Positions 1 through 9,080 of a DNA stretch of 64,000 nucleotides are shown here, piece by piece (position 1 is the first letter of the stretch; each line of letters starts with the position of its first letter). Made by a program: the position numbers and the translations under genes. The notes beneath the pieces were generated by a model. That model had not been told where the DNA came from. It searched no databases and was given only the letters and a program-made list of their open reading frames with translations. Source of the DNA: JACSRF01 sp963695505 (GTDB taxonomy: Bacteria > Chloroflexota > Anaerolineae > Promineifilales > Promineifilaceae); contig CAVOGX010000015.1 of the NCBI GenBank assembly GCA_963695505.1, forward strand, positions 124,001 to 188,000, written 5' to 3'.

Positions 1-53
1 GAATGTGGATGCTATCGTAATTCGCAATTCCCTAAACGTCAATTGGATTTTGT

Positions 54-635
54 ATGACTCACCCTGATGCGAAAAAATGGAACGGCCGTTACGCTATTGA
101 AGGTGCAAAGTGGCTGAAAAATGCGCCTAACCAGCTATTGCAAAAATGGCTCCCTCATCTACCCCGGAACGGGCTTGCTCTGGATGCAGCCTCTGGCGTA
201 GGCGTAAATGGATTAGCCTTGGCCCAGCACGGTATGCGTGTGTTTGCTGTCGATATTTCGGAAGTGGGGCTGCAGTTAGCGCGGCAGTTGTTCGCAAAAA
301 ATGGTCTTCGGGTCGAAACGGCCGTTTATGATCTCGCTCAACCCTGGTTCCCCCCGAATTCATTAGACGTGGTCATAAATTTTCGCTTTTTAGAACGGGC
401 CACCTTCCCCATTTACCGCCAGGCCATCAAACCAGGCGGTTGGCTCCTCTTCGAAACCTTCGTCAAAACCGATTGCCGGGCAACCTATCCATCGCACTAC
501 CTGGATCAGGGAGAACTATTGGCGGAATTTTCAGATTTCCAAATTTATGAAAATAATCAGGTTGAAATATGGCGAGGAAATAAGCTGTACAAAACCAGTG
601 AGATGCTGGTAGCTCAAAAACCACTAAATTTCTAA
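54..635 (+). CDS. class I SAM-dependent methyltransferase (TehB-like)
   Basis: A 193-residue soluble protein with a class I SAM-methyltransferase fold. The SAM-binding motif I region reads LDAASGVGVNGLALAQHG (about residues 43-60) and is followed by the acidic strand VFAVDIS; a later strand (VVINFRFLER) matches the post-motif region of small TehB/ubiE-like enzymes. The length suits a minimal methyltransferase without a substrate domain, so the substrate cannot be told. It is a single gene whose 3' end overlaps by 12 bases the convergent FHA gene on the other strand. Family assignment is secure; function is inferred only at the level of methyl transfer. Confidence 0.85.
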   Translation: MTHPDAKKWNGRYAIEGAKWLKNAPNQLLQKWLPHLPRNGLALDAASGVGVNGLALAQHGMRVFAVDISEVGLQLARQLFAKNGLRVETAVYDLAQPWFPPNSLDVVINFRFLERATFPIYRQAIKPGGWLLFETFVKTDCRATYPSHYLDQGELLAEFSDFQIYENNQVEIWRGNKLYKTSEMLVAQKPLNF

Positions 636-1058
636 TTTTAACTGAGTGTCTCCAATGGAGATGACGTCTCCGGCGGCTATAACCGTGCTGTCCTCCAAAG
701 GCACCCCATTCAGCAGAGTGCCATTGCGGCTGCCTAAATCTTCTACCCACCACTGGTTACCCCTCCAGGTTAACAGGGCGTGTTCACCGGAGGCATAGCT
801 GTCATCCAAAACAATGGCATTTTGCTCGCTGCGGCCAATGCTCGTTACAGGCTTTAAGGTAAATACTGAATCCACAGCTAATTTGCCCTCTTCTGTAGCA
901 ATCACGCGCAGAATACCTTGGGTTCGCTGTTGGTTCACAAGCGCCATACTGGTCAGTTTCAAGTCCCGGTATATGAACCATAAAATTGCACCCAAAAAGC
1001 CAAGTAATAAGAGAGCGCTACCAAGGCGTAACAAAAACAGCAGCAGCGGACCGCTCAC
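624..1058 (-). CDS. membrane-anchored FHA domain protein (FhaB-like)
   Basis: A 144-residue protein with one N-terminal membrane segment (about residues 5-28, leucine-rich) and a C-terminal forkhead-associated domain. The FHA hallmarks are visible: SIGRSEQNAIVLDD, then SGEHALLTW and the NGTLLNG loop, the regions that bind phosphothreonine peptides. It overlaps the upstream FhaA-like gene by four bases (ATGA), so the two are probably co-translated. In actinobacteria and Chloroflexota such a pair sits with Ser/Thr kinases and cell-wall genes; here no kinase is adjacent. Confidence 0.88.
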   Translation of the reverse strand: MSGPLLLFLLRLGSALLLLGFLGAILWFIYRDLKLTSMALVNQQRTQGILRVIATEEGKLAVDSVFTLKPVTSIGRSEQNAIVLDDSYASGEHALLTWRGNQWWVEDLGSRNGTLLNGVPLEDSTVIAAGDVISIGDTQLKLEI

Positions 1059-1858
1059 GCGTCCTCCGTTGTAGGGGTATATCGGATCTGGGTATCTCCA
1101 TCGGGGAGTAATGGCTTTGTTTCGGCTGGCTTGTCGCGTCCTTCACCATAAATGATTAAGGTGCCGCCTAGATTGATGACGTCACCGGGCTGCAGTACGC
1201 ACTCGGTGACAACCTCGCCGTTTACGGCCGTTCTGCCCCGCCCGCTCATGTCATACAGCACAAAACGGCCGAAACGCCAGCGCAATTGTGCATGGCGGCG
1301 GCTTACTGCCGAGGATTCTAATACCACATCATTATCTACTCGCCGCCCAATCGATATGATTGGTTTTTCCAAACCAACGTGCCGGCGCCCTTCTAAAATG
1401 AGGAATGCGTCCAGATTTTTCACCGCGGCAGAAATGTCGTCTACTTTATTTCGGAAATGCACCTGAGTGGATTGGGCATTAGATTGCCCATGCTCTGCGT
1501 GCACAGAAATTGCATGACGTGGCAAATTGGGGTCGGTTAAGAAGCGTACGTCAGGAGTTCCTACAAGAGTAAGGCTGCTTTGCTGCGCTAACTGTTCAAT
1601 ATAGACTGCAAGCTCGTCCGCTAATTGTTGATTATTTAAAGACACCGCTGAATATGCCCGAGGATGCAAGTGAATGGCATACACGTCAGGCGCCAGGCCG
1701 TTCAACTGGTTGTCTTCCATGCTGCGTGCCAAATGCGCAGCCAGGTCTAATGTCTGCAGCTCACCACCAAACAAACGGCTAAAGGAACCTTCCACCAATC
1801 GTTGGGCGAGGGCTTCAAATCTGGTTAAGTGTCGTTTTACACCGGAAAAATCTTCCAT
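1055..1858 (-). CDS. FhaA-like protein, DUF3662 plus FHA domain
   Basis: A 267-residue cytoplasmic protein. Residues about 10-120 match the N-terminal DUF3662 domain of FhaA (GSFSRLFGGELQTLDLAAHL and the following helix), and residues about 160-240 form an FHA domain with ISIGRRVDNDVVLESSAVSRRHAQL and TAVNGEVV. FHA domains read phosphothreonine marks made by Ser/Thr kinases. It is the first gene of a two-gene operon with the membrane-anchored FHA protein, overlapping it by four bases. Identification rests on domain order and length, which fit the family. Confidence 0.88.
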   Translation of the reverse strand: MEDFSGVKRHLTRFEALAQRLVEGSFSRLFGGELQTLDLAAHLARSMEDNQLNGLAPDVYAIHLHPRAYSAVSLNNQQLADELAVYIEQLAQQSSLTLVGTPDVRFLTDPNLPRHAISVHAEHGQSNAQSTQVHFRNKVDDISAAVKNLDAFLILEGRRHVGLEKPIISIGRRVDNDVVLESSAVSRRHAQLRWRFGRFVLYDMSGRGRTAVNGEVVTECVLQPGDVINLGGTLIIYGEGRDKPAETKPLLPDGDTQIRYTPTTEDA

Positions 1859-1967
1859 GGCAGCCGATTATAGTTTTGCAATAAGAAGGCGTCAATGCAC
1901 GCTCACCCCTCATTGCACCCCCGTAGGCATCCGGTATACTTCTCGCAGCATTTGAAAAGGAGTTATG

Positions 1968-3020
1968 ATGACCACGGGAAAACAAATTCGCTTAACCTCG
2001 CTGGCGTCCTGCGCAGGTTGAGCGTCCAAACTAAGTCCGGCGGACTTGGAGCAGGTGTTAAAACCGCTGCGCGCATTGTTTAATCCAGCGGATTACCCCA
2101 ATTTACTGGTGGGCCTGGAAATGGCCGACGATGCCGCCGTGTACAAAATAAATGACGATCAAGCCATAGTCACCACTACAGATTTCTTCCCACCGGTGGT
2201 AGATGATCCATATGACTTTGGTGCGATTGCTGCGGCTAACGCCATGTCTGACATTTATGCTATGGGCGGCGAAGTGTTGTTTGCCATCAATTTGGTCGCA
2301 TTTCCCGACGATTTGGTGCGAAAGGATTCGGGGATTTTACAAGAGGTGCTGCGCGGTGGCGCCGAAAAGGTGCGAGAAGCGGGAGCCGTCGTCGTAGGGG
2401 GCCACAGCGTCAATGACAAAGAGCCTAAATATGGCCTGGCCGTTACGGGCATCATCAACCCAGCCAGGGTCAAAATAAAAGGCGGTGGGAAACCTGGTGA
2501 TGTATTGCTGTTAACGAAGCCCCTGGGTGCAGGTGTGGTTACCACAGCCCTTAAACAGCAAATTGCCCGCGATGATGACGTGCAAACGGCCGTAAACAGC
2601 ATGAAACTCCTTAACCGCCAAGCCGCACGAGCCGCGGAATTAGCCCAGGCCACCGGGATGACCGACATTACTGGGTTTGGCCTGCTTGGGCACGCCTATG
2701 AAATGGCTGTCCAAGCCAGCGTGGATTTTCGCATTTTTGCCAGTCAATTACCCTGGCTGCCAGGAGTCTTTGATTATGGTGAACAGGGGGCTTTTCCAGG
2801 CGGTATGGGTAACAATATGCTCTATTTCTCGCCCTTCGTAAAATTTTCTGATGCGATTCCACAACTGTGGCGTGACGCTTTGTTTACTCCTGAAACTTCT
2901 GGCGGATTACTCGTAGCCGTACCTCCTGAGCATGTTGCAGAATTCCAGAAGCATTGTGAAACGGCCGTAGTTGTGGGTGAGGTCATTTCTGGCAAAGGCC
3001 ACATCTGGGTTGCCCCATAA
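1968..3020 (+). CDS. selD: selenide, water dikinase; selenoprotein with in-frame UGA
   Basis: SelD makes selenophosphate from selenide and ATP for selenocysteine and selenouridine synthesis. A conventional reading begins downstream at 2046 and lacks the catalytic N-terminus. Reading from ATG 1968 (after AAGGAG) gives MTTGKQIRLTSLASCAG-U-ASKLSPADLEQ, with TGA at 2019-2021 as codon 18. This aligns without gaps to the E. coli start IRLTQYSHGAGCGCKISP, placing the UGA exactly at essential Cys17 and keeping the lysine after it. The 350-residue length is normal. The rest of the protein carries the expected ATP-binding region (DDAAVYKINDDQAIVTTTDFF) and GGHSVNDKEPKYG. No selA, selB or selC gene lies in the window. 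Confidence 0.93.
2019..2050 (+). promoter_or_regulatory. UGA selenocysteine codon and candidate bacterial SECIS hairpin
   Basis: The in-frame UGA (2019-2021) is followed by a perfect stem, AAGTCC (2033-2038), loop GGC, GGACTT (2042-2047), extendable by one G-U and one C-G pair. The loop with its guanines lies about 17-20 bases after the UGA, the distance expected for a bacterial SECIS element read by SelB. Folding and spacing are seen; SelB binding is inferred. Confidence 0.65.
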
Positions 3021-3024
3021 CATT

Positions 3025-4785
3025 ATGATAAGAACTGTTCCCACATCCGGAAACGAGGAAATCAACCTCTACCTTCGCACGTACTACTCGCTGCTGCGCA
3101 GTACCCGCGAAGTGCAAATTAAAACCCTGATAGAAGCTCACAAACGCATCAATTCGGCGCTTCACGTTCATGCCGATAGCCAAAAAGTTGACATTGCCGC
3201 CTTTGTCTATGCCAGTTTGCGCGTTCCCGCGTGCATCGACAGGACTCGCCTGGTGCTTATGGGCCAGTCAGAGCGCGTCTTCGCCCAACATGGTTACACA
3301 AACGTGGAATCCTGGCAGCAGGTGAGTGCCCCAGGGCGGCGGCGGCGGAGCTTCTTCAACGGAAAAGACACCCTGGCCGTTTACATTGCCAGCCGTTCAG
3401 ATATTGATGACCTGGTGCCCATTCTCACCGCCTACCAAATTGAGCGCCGTAAGCTGTACACGCGGTTAAATAAGCCACCGATCATTGAAAGGTTGCGGCA
3501 GCTCAAAGAAGATGGGCAAGGCACACTTAATAAGCCTGAATTGAAATGGCTGGCAAAGTACATTAATGTTGCTGCCAAAGAAGTGAGACGACTGGGAGAA
3601 ATTTGGGGAGAGCAGATGGTCGAACGCCTGCTGACCATTGCCGAACAGAAACACGAAATTGCAGTCCGTTCCCTGGCCGGTTCCCTGGCCGATTACAAAC
3701 GAGCAACTCGCCGCTGGTGGCGCAATACGGAACGCGCCCTACCCAATATTGCCTTTGACGAACGGCCGATTTATTTTGTTTCCAGCAATACCCACACTTT
3801 ACCCAACTTACTTAGTGGGTATGCCTTAAAAACGAGGGACAAATTGAATGGCTTCATCCATGGCCGTGGGTCTGACCAATTGCAAAAAGAATACCATGAC
3901 ATTTTGGATCAAAATGTACCAAGCAGCCTGGAGAACTTTTTGTACTACGTACTAAAAAAGTACGAGACGGCCTACCCCGAAACCCGCCAGACGCGGCTAG
4001 CGCATGAACAGCAATTTGGCATTGTGCGGGTTCCCAGCGAGCACGCTTTTGACATAGAAATGCAGGTCGTGTCCCTAAAGCAGTTAGACCCGGAGAGCAT
4101 GGACCAGCGGCTGTGCGTGCCTGGAATGGCGAAGTTAGCCCAAAGTAATGCCTTGATCTTAAATATTGATTACCCGTTGGGTTTAGCCGCTTACCAGGTT
4201 CTTACGGAAATTGCGCGCAATATCGACACGGTCCGGGGCATTTACATCATGGGCAAGGCGGCCACCCTGAACGGCCGTATCGGGGATGTGATGATTCCCA
4301 ATGTAGTCCATGACGAACACACCCTCAACACCTACCTCTTCGAAAACTATTTTAAGGCTGATGACGTTGCCCCCCACTTGGTTTATGGAACTGTTATGGA
4401 CAATCAAAAAGCCATCACTGTGCCGGGAACCTTTTTACAGAACGATCGCTACATGTCAGTTTTCTATCAAGAAGGGTACACCGACATGGAAATGGAAGCC
4501 GGGCCATATTTAAGCGGAATATATGAAATGGTCCGCCCCAAACGTCATCCTTACAATGAATTAGTTGATTTGCACCAAGCCCCCTTCCCCGTAGGGGTTC
4601 TCCATTACGCTTCTGACACGCCATTTAGTAAAAGCACCAATCTTGGAACGCAGAATTTGTCCTATTTTGGGATGGATCCTACGTACGCTTCAATGATTGC
4701 AATTCTGCGCGCTATTTTTGCCAACGAGGTGGCGCGCATAATTGAAATACACCAAAAAGCAGACCGTGAAATTATCGGGTCTTGA
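3025..4785 (+). CDS. unknown protein with nucleoside-phosphorylase-like C-terminus
   Basis: A 586-residue protein starting at ATG 3025, five bases after selD; a longer start at 2971 would overlap selD and is less likely. The N-terminal ~350 residues are helical and charged (for example PGRRRRSFFNGKDTLAVYIA) and I do not recognise them. From about residue 380 the protein resembles the purine/uridine phosphorylase fold: a strand GIYIMGKAATLNGRIGDVMI, then the block TDMEMEAGPYLSGIYEM, which matches the M-E-M-E nucleoside-binding motif of that family. The proximity to selD suggests co-transcription. A phosphorylase or nucleosidase role is an inference; the substrate is unknown. Confidence 0.7.
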   Translation: MIRTVPTSGNEEINLYLRTYYSLLRSTREVQIKTLIEAHKRINSALHVHADSQKVDIAAFVYASLRVPACIDRTRLVLMGQSERVFAQHGYTNVESWQQVSAPGRRRRSFFNGKDTLAVYIASRSDIDDLVPILTAYQIERRKLYTRLNKPPIIERLRQLKEDGQGTLNKPELKWLAKYINVAAKEVRRLGEIWGEQMVERLLTIAEQKHEIAVRSLAGSLADYKRATRRWWRNTERALPNIAFDERPIYFVSSNTHTLPNLLSGYALKTRDKLNGFIHGRGSDQLQKEYHDILDQNVPSSLENFLYYVLKKYETAYPETRQTRLAHEQQFGIVRVPSEHAFDIEMQVVSLKQLDPESMDQRLCVPGMAKLAQSNALILNIDYPLGLAAYQVLTEIARNIDTVRGIYIMGKAATLNGRIGDVMIPNVVHDEHTLNTYLFENYFKADDVAPHLVYGTVMDNQKAITVPGTFLQNDRYMSVFYQEGYTDMEMEAGPYLSGIYEMVRPKRHPYNELVDLHQAPFPVGVLHYASDTPFSKSTNLGTQNLSYFGMDPTYASMIAILRAIFANEVARIIEIHQKADREIIGS

Positions 4786-4816
4786 AATGCTGGTTTTTGT
4801 TGAAGGGTAATTGCCT

Positions 4817-5917
4817 ATGCGAAATGATTTTCACCAGGAACGCTTAAACGCCGTGCGAAGCCAGCTTGCAGTTTGGGACGTAGATGCTGTTTATATCTCG
4901 TCCGCAACTAATTGTGCCTGGTTAAGCGGGTTCACGGGTTCTAATGGGCAACTGCTTATCTCCTCTAAGTACGCCCTGCTGGCAACCGACTTTCGTTATT
5001 GGATACAAGCTGCCCAGCAAGCACCCGCCTACACGCTTTTCAAGTCCAAACGTACCCCCGAAAACACAGCCGAGCTGTTTACTTCCATCAAAGCTCAAAA
5101 AGTAGGCATTGAGGCCAAACACCTAACAGTGGAGGCTGCCAACGAATTACGCAGCAATGAGGCTTTGTCAGAAATAACCTGGGTTGAGCTGTCGCAAACA
5201 GTCGAACAGTTGCGGGCAGTAAAAAATGATGAGGAAATCAAAGCGATTCAGGCCGCAGCGGCGATAACTGATTACACAATGGCGCAAGTGCCAAAGTTAG
5301 CTCATCCAGGCATTACTGAAAAAGAGCTGGCCTGGGAGCTAGAAAAAGTTATGCGTGGTGCGGGCGCGGAATCTACTGCTTTCCCTATTATCGTCGCGGC
5401 GGGGCCAAACAGCGCACTGCCACATCACCATCCAGGGGACCGCATTCTAACAGCCGGGGACGTTTTGGTTGTTGATATGGGCGCGCAGCTCAACGGGTAC
5501 AAAAGTGATCTGACGCGCTCATTTTACCTGGGGCAGGAACCGCCCGAGCAGTTTTGGCATGTTTACAATGCGGTTCAGGGTGGGCAAACGGCCGTTTTCC
5601 AAAATGCGCGCACCGGGATGAATGCTGCCGAAGTAGATGCCCTGGCCCGGGATTTCATTGCTTCAGCCGGGTATGGCGAGGCTTTTGGCCATGGCCTGGG
5701 GCATGGCGTTGGTCTAGACATTCACGAAGAACCTTTTCTCTCCTCCAAAGGGCACGATAGTATATTGCTACCATTCATGACTACAACAGTAGAGCCTGGC
5801 ATCTACCTTCCTGGCTGGGGCGGCATCCGCATTGAAGACCTGGCAGTTTTCACTGAAGAAGGCCTGGCCCCCATAAGCCACTGCCCCAAAGAGCCCCTCA
5901 TCCCCCTGCCCGAGTAG
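4817..5917 (+). CDS. M24 family Xaa-Pro peptidase
   Basis: A 366-residue metallopeptidase of the pita-bread fold that would remove the N-terminal residue before proline. The N-terminal creatinase-like domain covers about residues 5-125 and the catalytic domain about 135-360. Metal ligands are visible in order: the aspartates in VVDMGAQLNGYKSDLTR, the histidine in GHGLGHGVGLDIHE, the glutamate in TVEPGIYLPGWG and that in GIRIEDL. ATG 4817 is preferred over TTG 4811 because the GAAGGG ribosome site is better spaced from it. It lies 31 bases after the preceding gene and probably belongs to the same transcript. Confidence 0.9.
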   Translation: MRNDFHQERLNAVRSQLAVWDVDAVYISSATNCAWLSGFTGSNGQLLISSKYALLATDFRYWIQAAQQAPAYTLFKSKRTPENTAELFTSIKAQKVGIEAKHLTVEAANELRSNEALSEITWVELSQTVEQLRAVKNDEEIKAIQAAAAITDYTMAQVPKLAHPGITEKELAWELEKVMRGAGAESTAFPIIVAAGPNSALPHHHPGDRILTAGDVLVVDMGAQLNGYKSDLTRSFYLGQEPPEQFWHVYNAVQGGQTAVFQNARTGMNAAEVDALARDFIASAGYGEAFGHGLGHGVGLDIHEEPFLSSKGHDSILLPFMTTTVEPGIYLPGWGGIRIEDLAVFTEEGLAPISHCPKEPLIPLPE

Positions 5918-6006
5918 AAAAACTATGGACAAATTTACCAATTCAGATAAAATCTTCCCGTAGAATTAGACAAACATCTAACAATCAAGGGGAATTTAGT
6001 TTAATC

Positions 6007-7515
6007 ATGACTACAACCCATTTTCAACACTTACTCCACAAAGTCAATCAGGTTCATGATATTGAAAAAGCAATGGCCGTTCTCAGTTGGGATCGTGAAA
6101 CCAATATGCCACCCAAAGGGGTCCGTGCACGAATTGACCAGATGACAACCCTGAGGCAGCTCTCCCACCAACTATTCGTGGCAGACGAAATGGGAGAACT
6201 CATCGATTTGGCCGCCCAAGAAACAGAAGATCTGCCTTATGATAGTAATGAAGCCAGTCTCATCCGATATTTAAAGCGCCACTATGCCAATGAACGAAAA
6301 TTAACGGCCGATTACGTGAAACGGGCTTCGGAGGTGAGTGGTCAGGCGCGACAAGCTTGGGTAAAAGCCCGCGCTGAAAACCATTTTCCCGACTTCCAAC
6401 CCTGGCTGGAGGAAGTTATAACCCTCTGCCAGGAGCAGGCGGAGCTGTATGGCTACGAAGACGAGCCCTACGATGCGCTTTTGGACAAGTATGAAACCGG
6501 TATGAAAACGGCCGATGTGCGGCATATTTTTGCTGGCCTCAAACAGGAACTCATGCCCTTGCGGGAGGCAGTCGCTGCCAACCAGGATGCACTGGACGAT
6601 TCGCTGGTACACCAACCATTTGACGTTGAAAAACAAAAAGTGTTTGTCCGCTACATTACCGCTGCAGTGGGTTATGACTATGAGCGAGGACATTTAGGTA
6701 CAGTAGTCCACCCGTTTGCCACAAACTTTGCCAGAGATGATGTGCGCATTACCACGCGTTGGTACCCAGATTTTCTAAACCCCGCTCTTTTTGGTGGTCT
6801 ACACGAATCGGGTCATGCAATGTATGAACAGGGAACACACCCAGATTTATATCGCACCCCCCTGGCCCGGGGCACGTCGCTGGGAATTCATGAATCACAA
6901 TCTCGAATGATTGAAAATATCGTCGGCCGTAGTTATGGTTTCTGGCAGGCCCATTTTCCCCGTTTGCAGGAGTTGTTTCCGGAACAGTTAGGCGGGCATA
7001 CGGCTGCAGAGTTTTACCGCGCAGTTAACAAGGTGCAACCTTCTTTTATTCGCGTGGAAGCAGATGAATTGACCTACAATTTTCACATCATTTTGCGATT
7101 TGAAATTGAACAGGCCATGTTAAATGGGGAACTGGCCGCAAAGGATTTGCCTGAAGCCTGGAATGCGAAAATGGCAGAGCTGTTAGGCGTTGTACCGCCG
7201 ACAGACGCGCAAGGGTGCCTGCAAGATGTGCACTGGACGCGGCCCGGTTTTGGCTATTTTCCGACATATGCCTTGGGGAATCTGTATGCTGCACAGTTCT
7301 ATGAAACGGCCGTTTCCCAAAATCCCACTATTGGCGAGGAAATGGAAAAGGGTCAAACTGCCTCTTTACTGGAATGGCTCAGAGAAAATATTCACCAGCA
7401 CGGCCGCAAATTTACGCCCGGTGAACTGGTACAGCGCGTCACTGGAAATCCTCTTAGCCACGCGGCGTTTTTACGCTACGCCACCGCAAAATTTAGCGAA
7501 TTGTATAATCTCTGA
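6007..7515 (+). CDS. carboxypeptidase Taq, M32 family
   Basis: A 502-residue metallocarboxypeptidase of the M32 family, which trims C-terminal residues from peptides. The zinc site HESGH is seen in GGLHESGHAMYEQG (about residue 265), followed by the typical GTSLGIHESQSRMIENIVGRS and, further on, IRVEADELTYNFHIILRFE. Length and motif order are typical. The gene is preceded by AAGGGGAA about 15 bases before the ATG and stands about 90 bases from the M24 peptidase gene, so the two may form a peptide-degradation pair. Confidence 0.95.
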   Translation: MTTTHFQHLLHKVNQVHDIEKAMAVLSWDRETNMPPKGVRARIDQMTTLRQLSHQLFVADEMGELIDLAAQETEDLPYDSNEASLIRYLKRHYANERKLTADYVKRASEVSGQARQAWVKARAENHFPDFQPWLEEVITLCQEQAELYGYEDEPYDALLDKYETGMKTADVRHIFAGLKQELMPLREAVAANQDALDDSLVHQPFDVEKQKVFVRYITAAVGYDYERGHLGTVVHPFATNFARDDVRITTRWYPDFLNPALFGGLHESGHAMYEQGTHPDLYRTPLARGTSLGIHESQSRMIENIVGRSYGFWQAHFPRLQELFPEQLGGHTAAEFYRAVNKVQPSFIRVEADELTYNFHIILRFEIEQAMLNGELAAKDLPEAWNAKMAELLGVVPPTDAQGCLQDVHWTRPGFGYFPTYALGNLYAAQFYETAVSQNPTIGEEMEKGQTASLLEWLRENIHQHGRKFTPGELVQRVTGNPLSHAAFLRYATAKFSELYNL

Positions 7516-7622
7516 GGGAATATATACTCGCTGTGGCCGGTTTCTGACCGTGTTACCTCTGGTAAAATGATCAGATTATGCCCATTGAGAGTATTAGAAA
7601 CGGCCGATTACGAATTTAGCCG

Positions 7623-9080
7623 CTAAGAGTCCGGATCACCTGCGTCTGTTTCTACGGGTTCGTTTCCTGGCACCGGAAACTCTACGCGAATTCGCGTTGC
7701 GGCACGCCTGGCGACCGCCAACACAACAAAACGTACGTGGTCATTGTAGACTGCCTCATCTCCTACACGGGGCGGTCTTCCCAACTTTGTCACAACCAGC
7801 CCGCCCACGGTGTCCACATCAGGCAATAATCCCTCATTTCCTAAATAGACGTCATCAACCAGGTCATCCACGAGGTACTCCCCACTCACCTCTAACACCC
7901 CCGGCTCAATTTCGACATAGGGTTCAGATTCCTGGTCAAACTCGTCTCGCACTTCGCCAACAACTTCTTCAACTAAATCTTCCAGAGTAACAATACCGGC
8001 CATTCCACCAAATTCATCCATGACAATCGCCATATGCAGCTTTTGCCGCTTAAACGCAGCCAGCAAAGCCTCTACAGGTTGGTCCTCAGGAACGGCCGGT
8101 ACAGAACGCAATATCAAACGTATGTCAAAAGCGCCTGTAGCCCGCAAAGTCTGGCGCATCAAATCCTTTATATGCAATATACCAACAATATGGTCACGAT
8201 CATTCTTATAAACCGGGAAGCGGCTGTGCCGGCTTTCTGTCACGAGTTTTAACAACGCGTCCCGGCCAATATCCATTGGAATCGCCTGCACCCGCGTTCT
8301 GGGCGTCATGACCTGGGCCACAACCCTATCACCAAAATCAAATATATTGCGGATTAACTCTTCTTCTTCCTCTTTTAGCAAACCGCCTTCAGTGCTTTCC
8401 GAAACAATAAGCTCCAGCTCTTCTGGAGATAAAACTCGCGCATGACCTTGGGCTGGTGGTATTTTCAAAAGGCGCAGCAGCAAATTTCCAATGCCATTCA
8501 AAAAGTGGACTGGCCAGCGGAAAATAGCTTGCACAATGATCATTGGCCGGTTAATCGTGAGCACGACACGGATTGAATCCATTAATGCCAATGATTTTGG
8601 CACCATTTCCCCTACAACAATATGTAAATAGGTCAACAAGCCCAATGCAACCAAATAACTCACCGTTAGGACCAAAGCTGCATCGGGTTCAACCCCTAGC
8701 AGGCGTGCCAAATATGGCTCAATAAAATGCCCGATTGCCGGTTCTCCGTACATCGCCAAACCCAAGGACGCTATGGTTATACCCATTTGGGCTGTGGCGA
8801 TATATTGATCCTGTTTTTTTCGAGAATCCAAAATCGCTAATACGCTTTTCGCTAGCGAATTCCCCTCTTCTGCTAGCTGTTCGACTTGTGTAGCACGCAC
8901 ACCGATAATGGCAAATTCGGCGGCTACAAAAAAGCCATTAATCAAAACGAGAATAATGATCACCAGCGTGGGTACAATCAATTCGCCTACGCCTGGTAAC
9001 TCGCCCTCAGTTGCCGCCGCGAATAAGACGGCCAGGCTTATCCCGGGAATCCCAAGAGTGAGCATCAGCAATTTATTCAT
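7623..9080 (-). CDS. CNNM/CorC-type membrane protein, second copy
   Basis: A 485-residue protein of the HlyC/CorC family. An N-terminal membrane half (DUF21/CNNM domain, about residues 30-210, several hydrophobic segments) is followed by two CBS domains (VMTPRTRVQAIPMD... and the segment ending MAIVMDEFGGMAGIVTLEDLVEE) and a C-terminal CorC_HlyC domain (about 395-470). Family members act in Mg2+/Co2+ handling. It overlaps by eight bases the upstream paralogue, so the two arose by tandem duplication and are probably made together. The ion moved cannot be read from sequence. Confidence 0.9.
   Translation of the reverse strand: MNKLLMLTLGIPGISLAVLFAAATEGELPGVGELIVPTLVIIILVLINGFFVAAEFAIIGVRATQVEQLAEEGNSLAKSVLAILDSRKKQDQYIATAQMGITIASLGLAMYGEPAIGHFIEPYLARLLGVEPDAALVLTVSYLVALGLLTYLHIVVGEMVPKSLALMDSIRVVLTINRPMIIVQAIFRWPVHFLNGIGNLLLRLLKIPPAQGHARVLSPEELELIVSESTEGGLLKEEEEELIRNIFDFGDRVVAQVMTPRTRVQAIPMDIGRDALLKLVTESRHSRFPVYKNDRDHIVGILHIKDLMRQTLRATGAFDIRLILRSVPAVPEDQPVEALLAAFKRQKLHMAIVMDEFGGMAGIVTLEDLVEEVVGEVRDEFDQESEPYVEIEPGVLEVSGEYLVDDLVDDVYLGNEGLLPDVDTVGGLVVTKLGRPPRVGDEAVYNDHVRFVVLAVARRAATRIRVEFPVPGNEPVETDAGDPDS

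Noticed and set aside
2046..3020. SelD starting at TTG 2046
   Set aside because: It would lack the catalytic N-terminus; the in-frame TGA reading from 1968 aligns perfectly with SelD.
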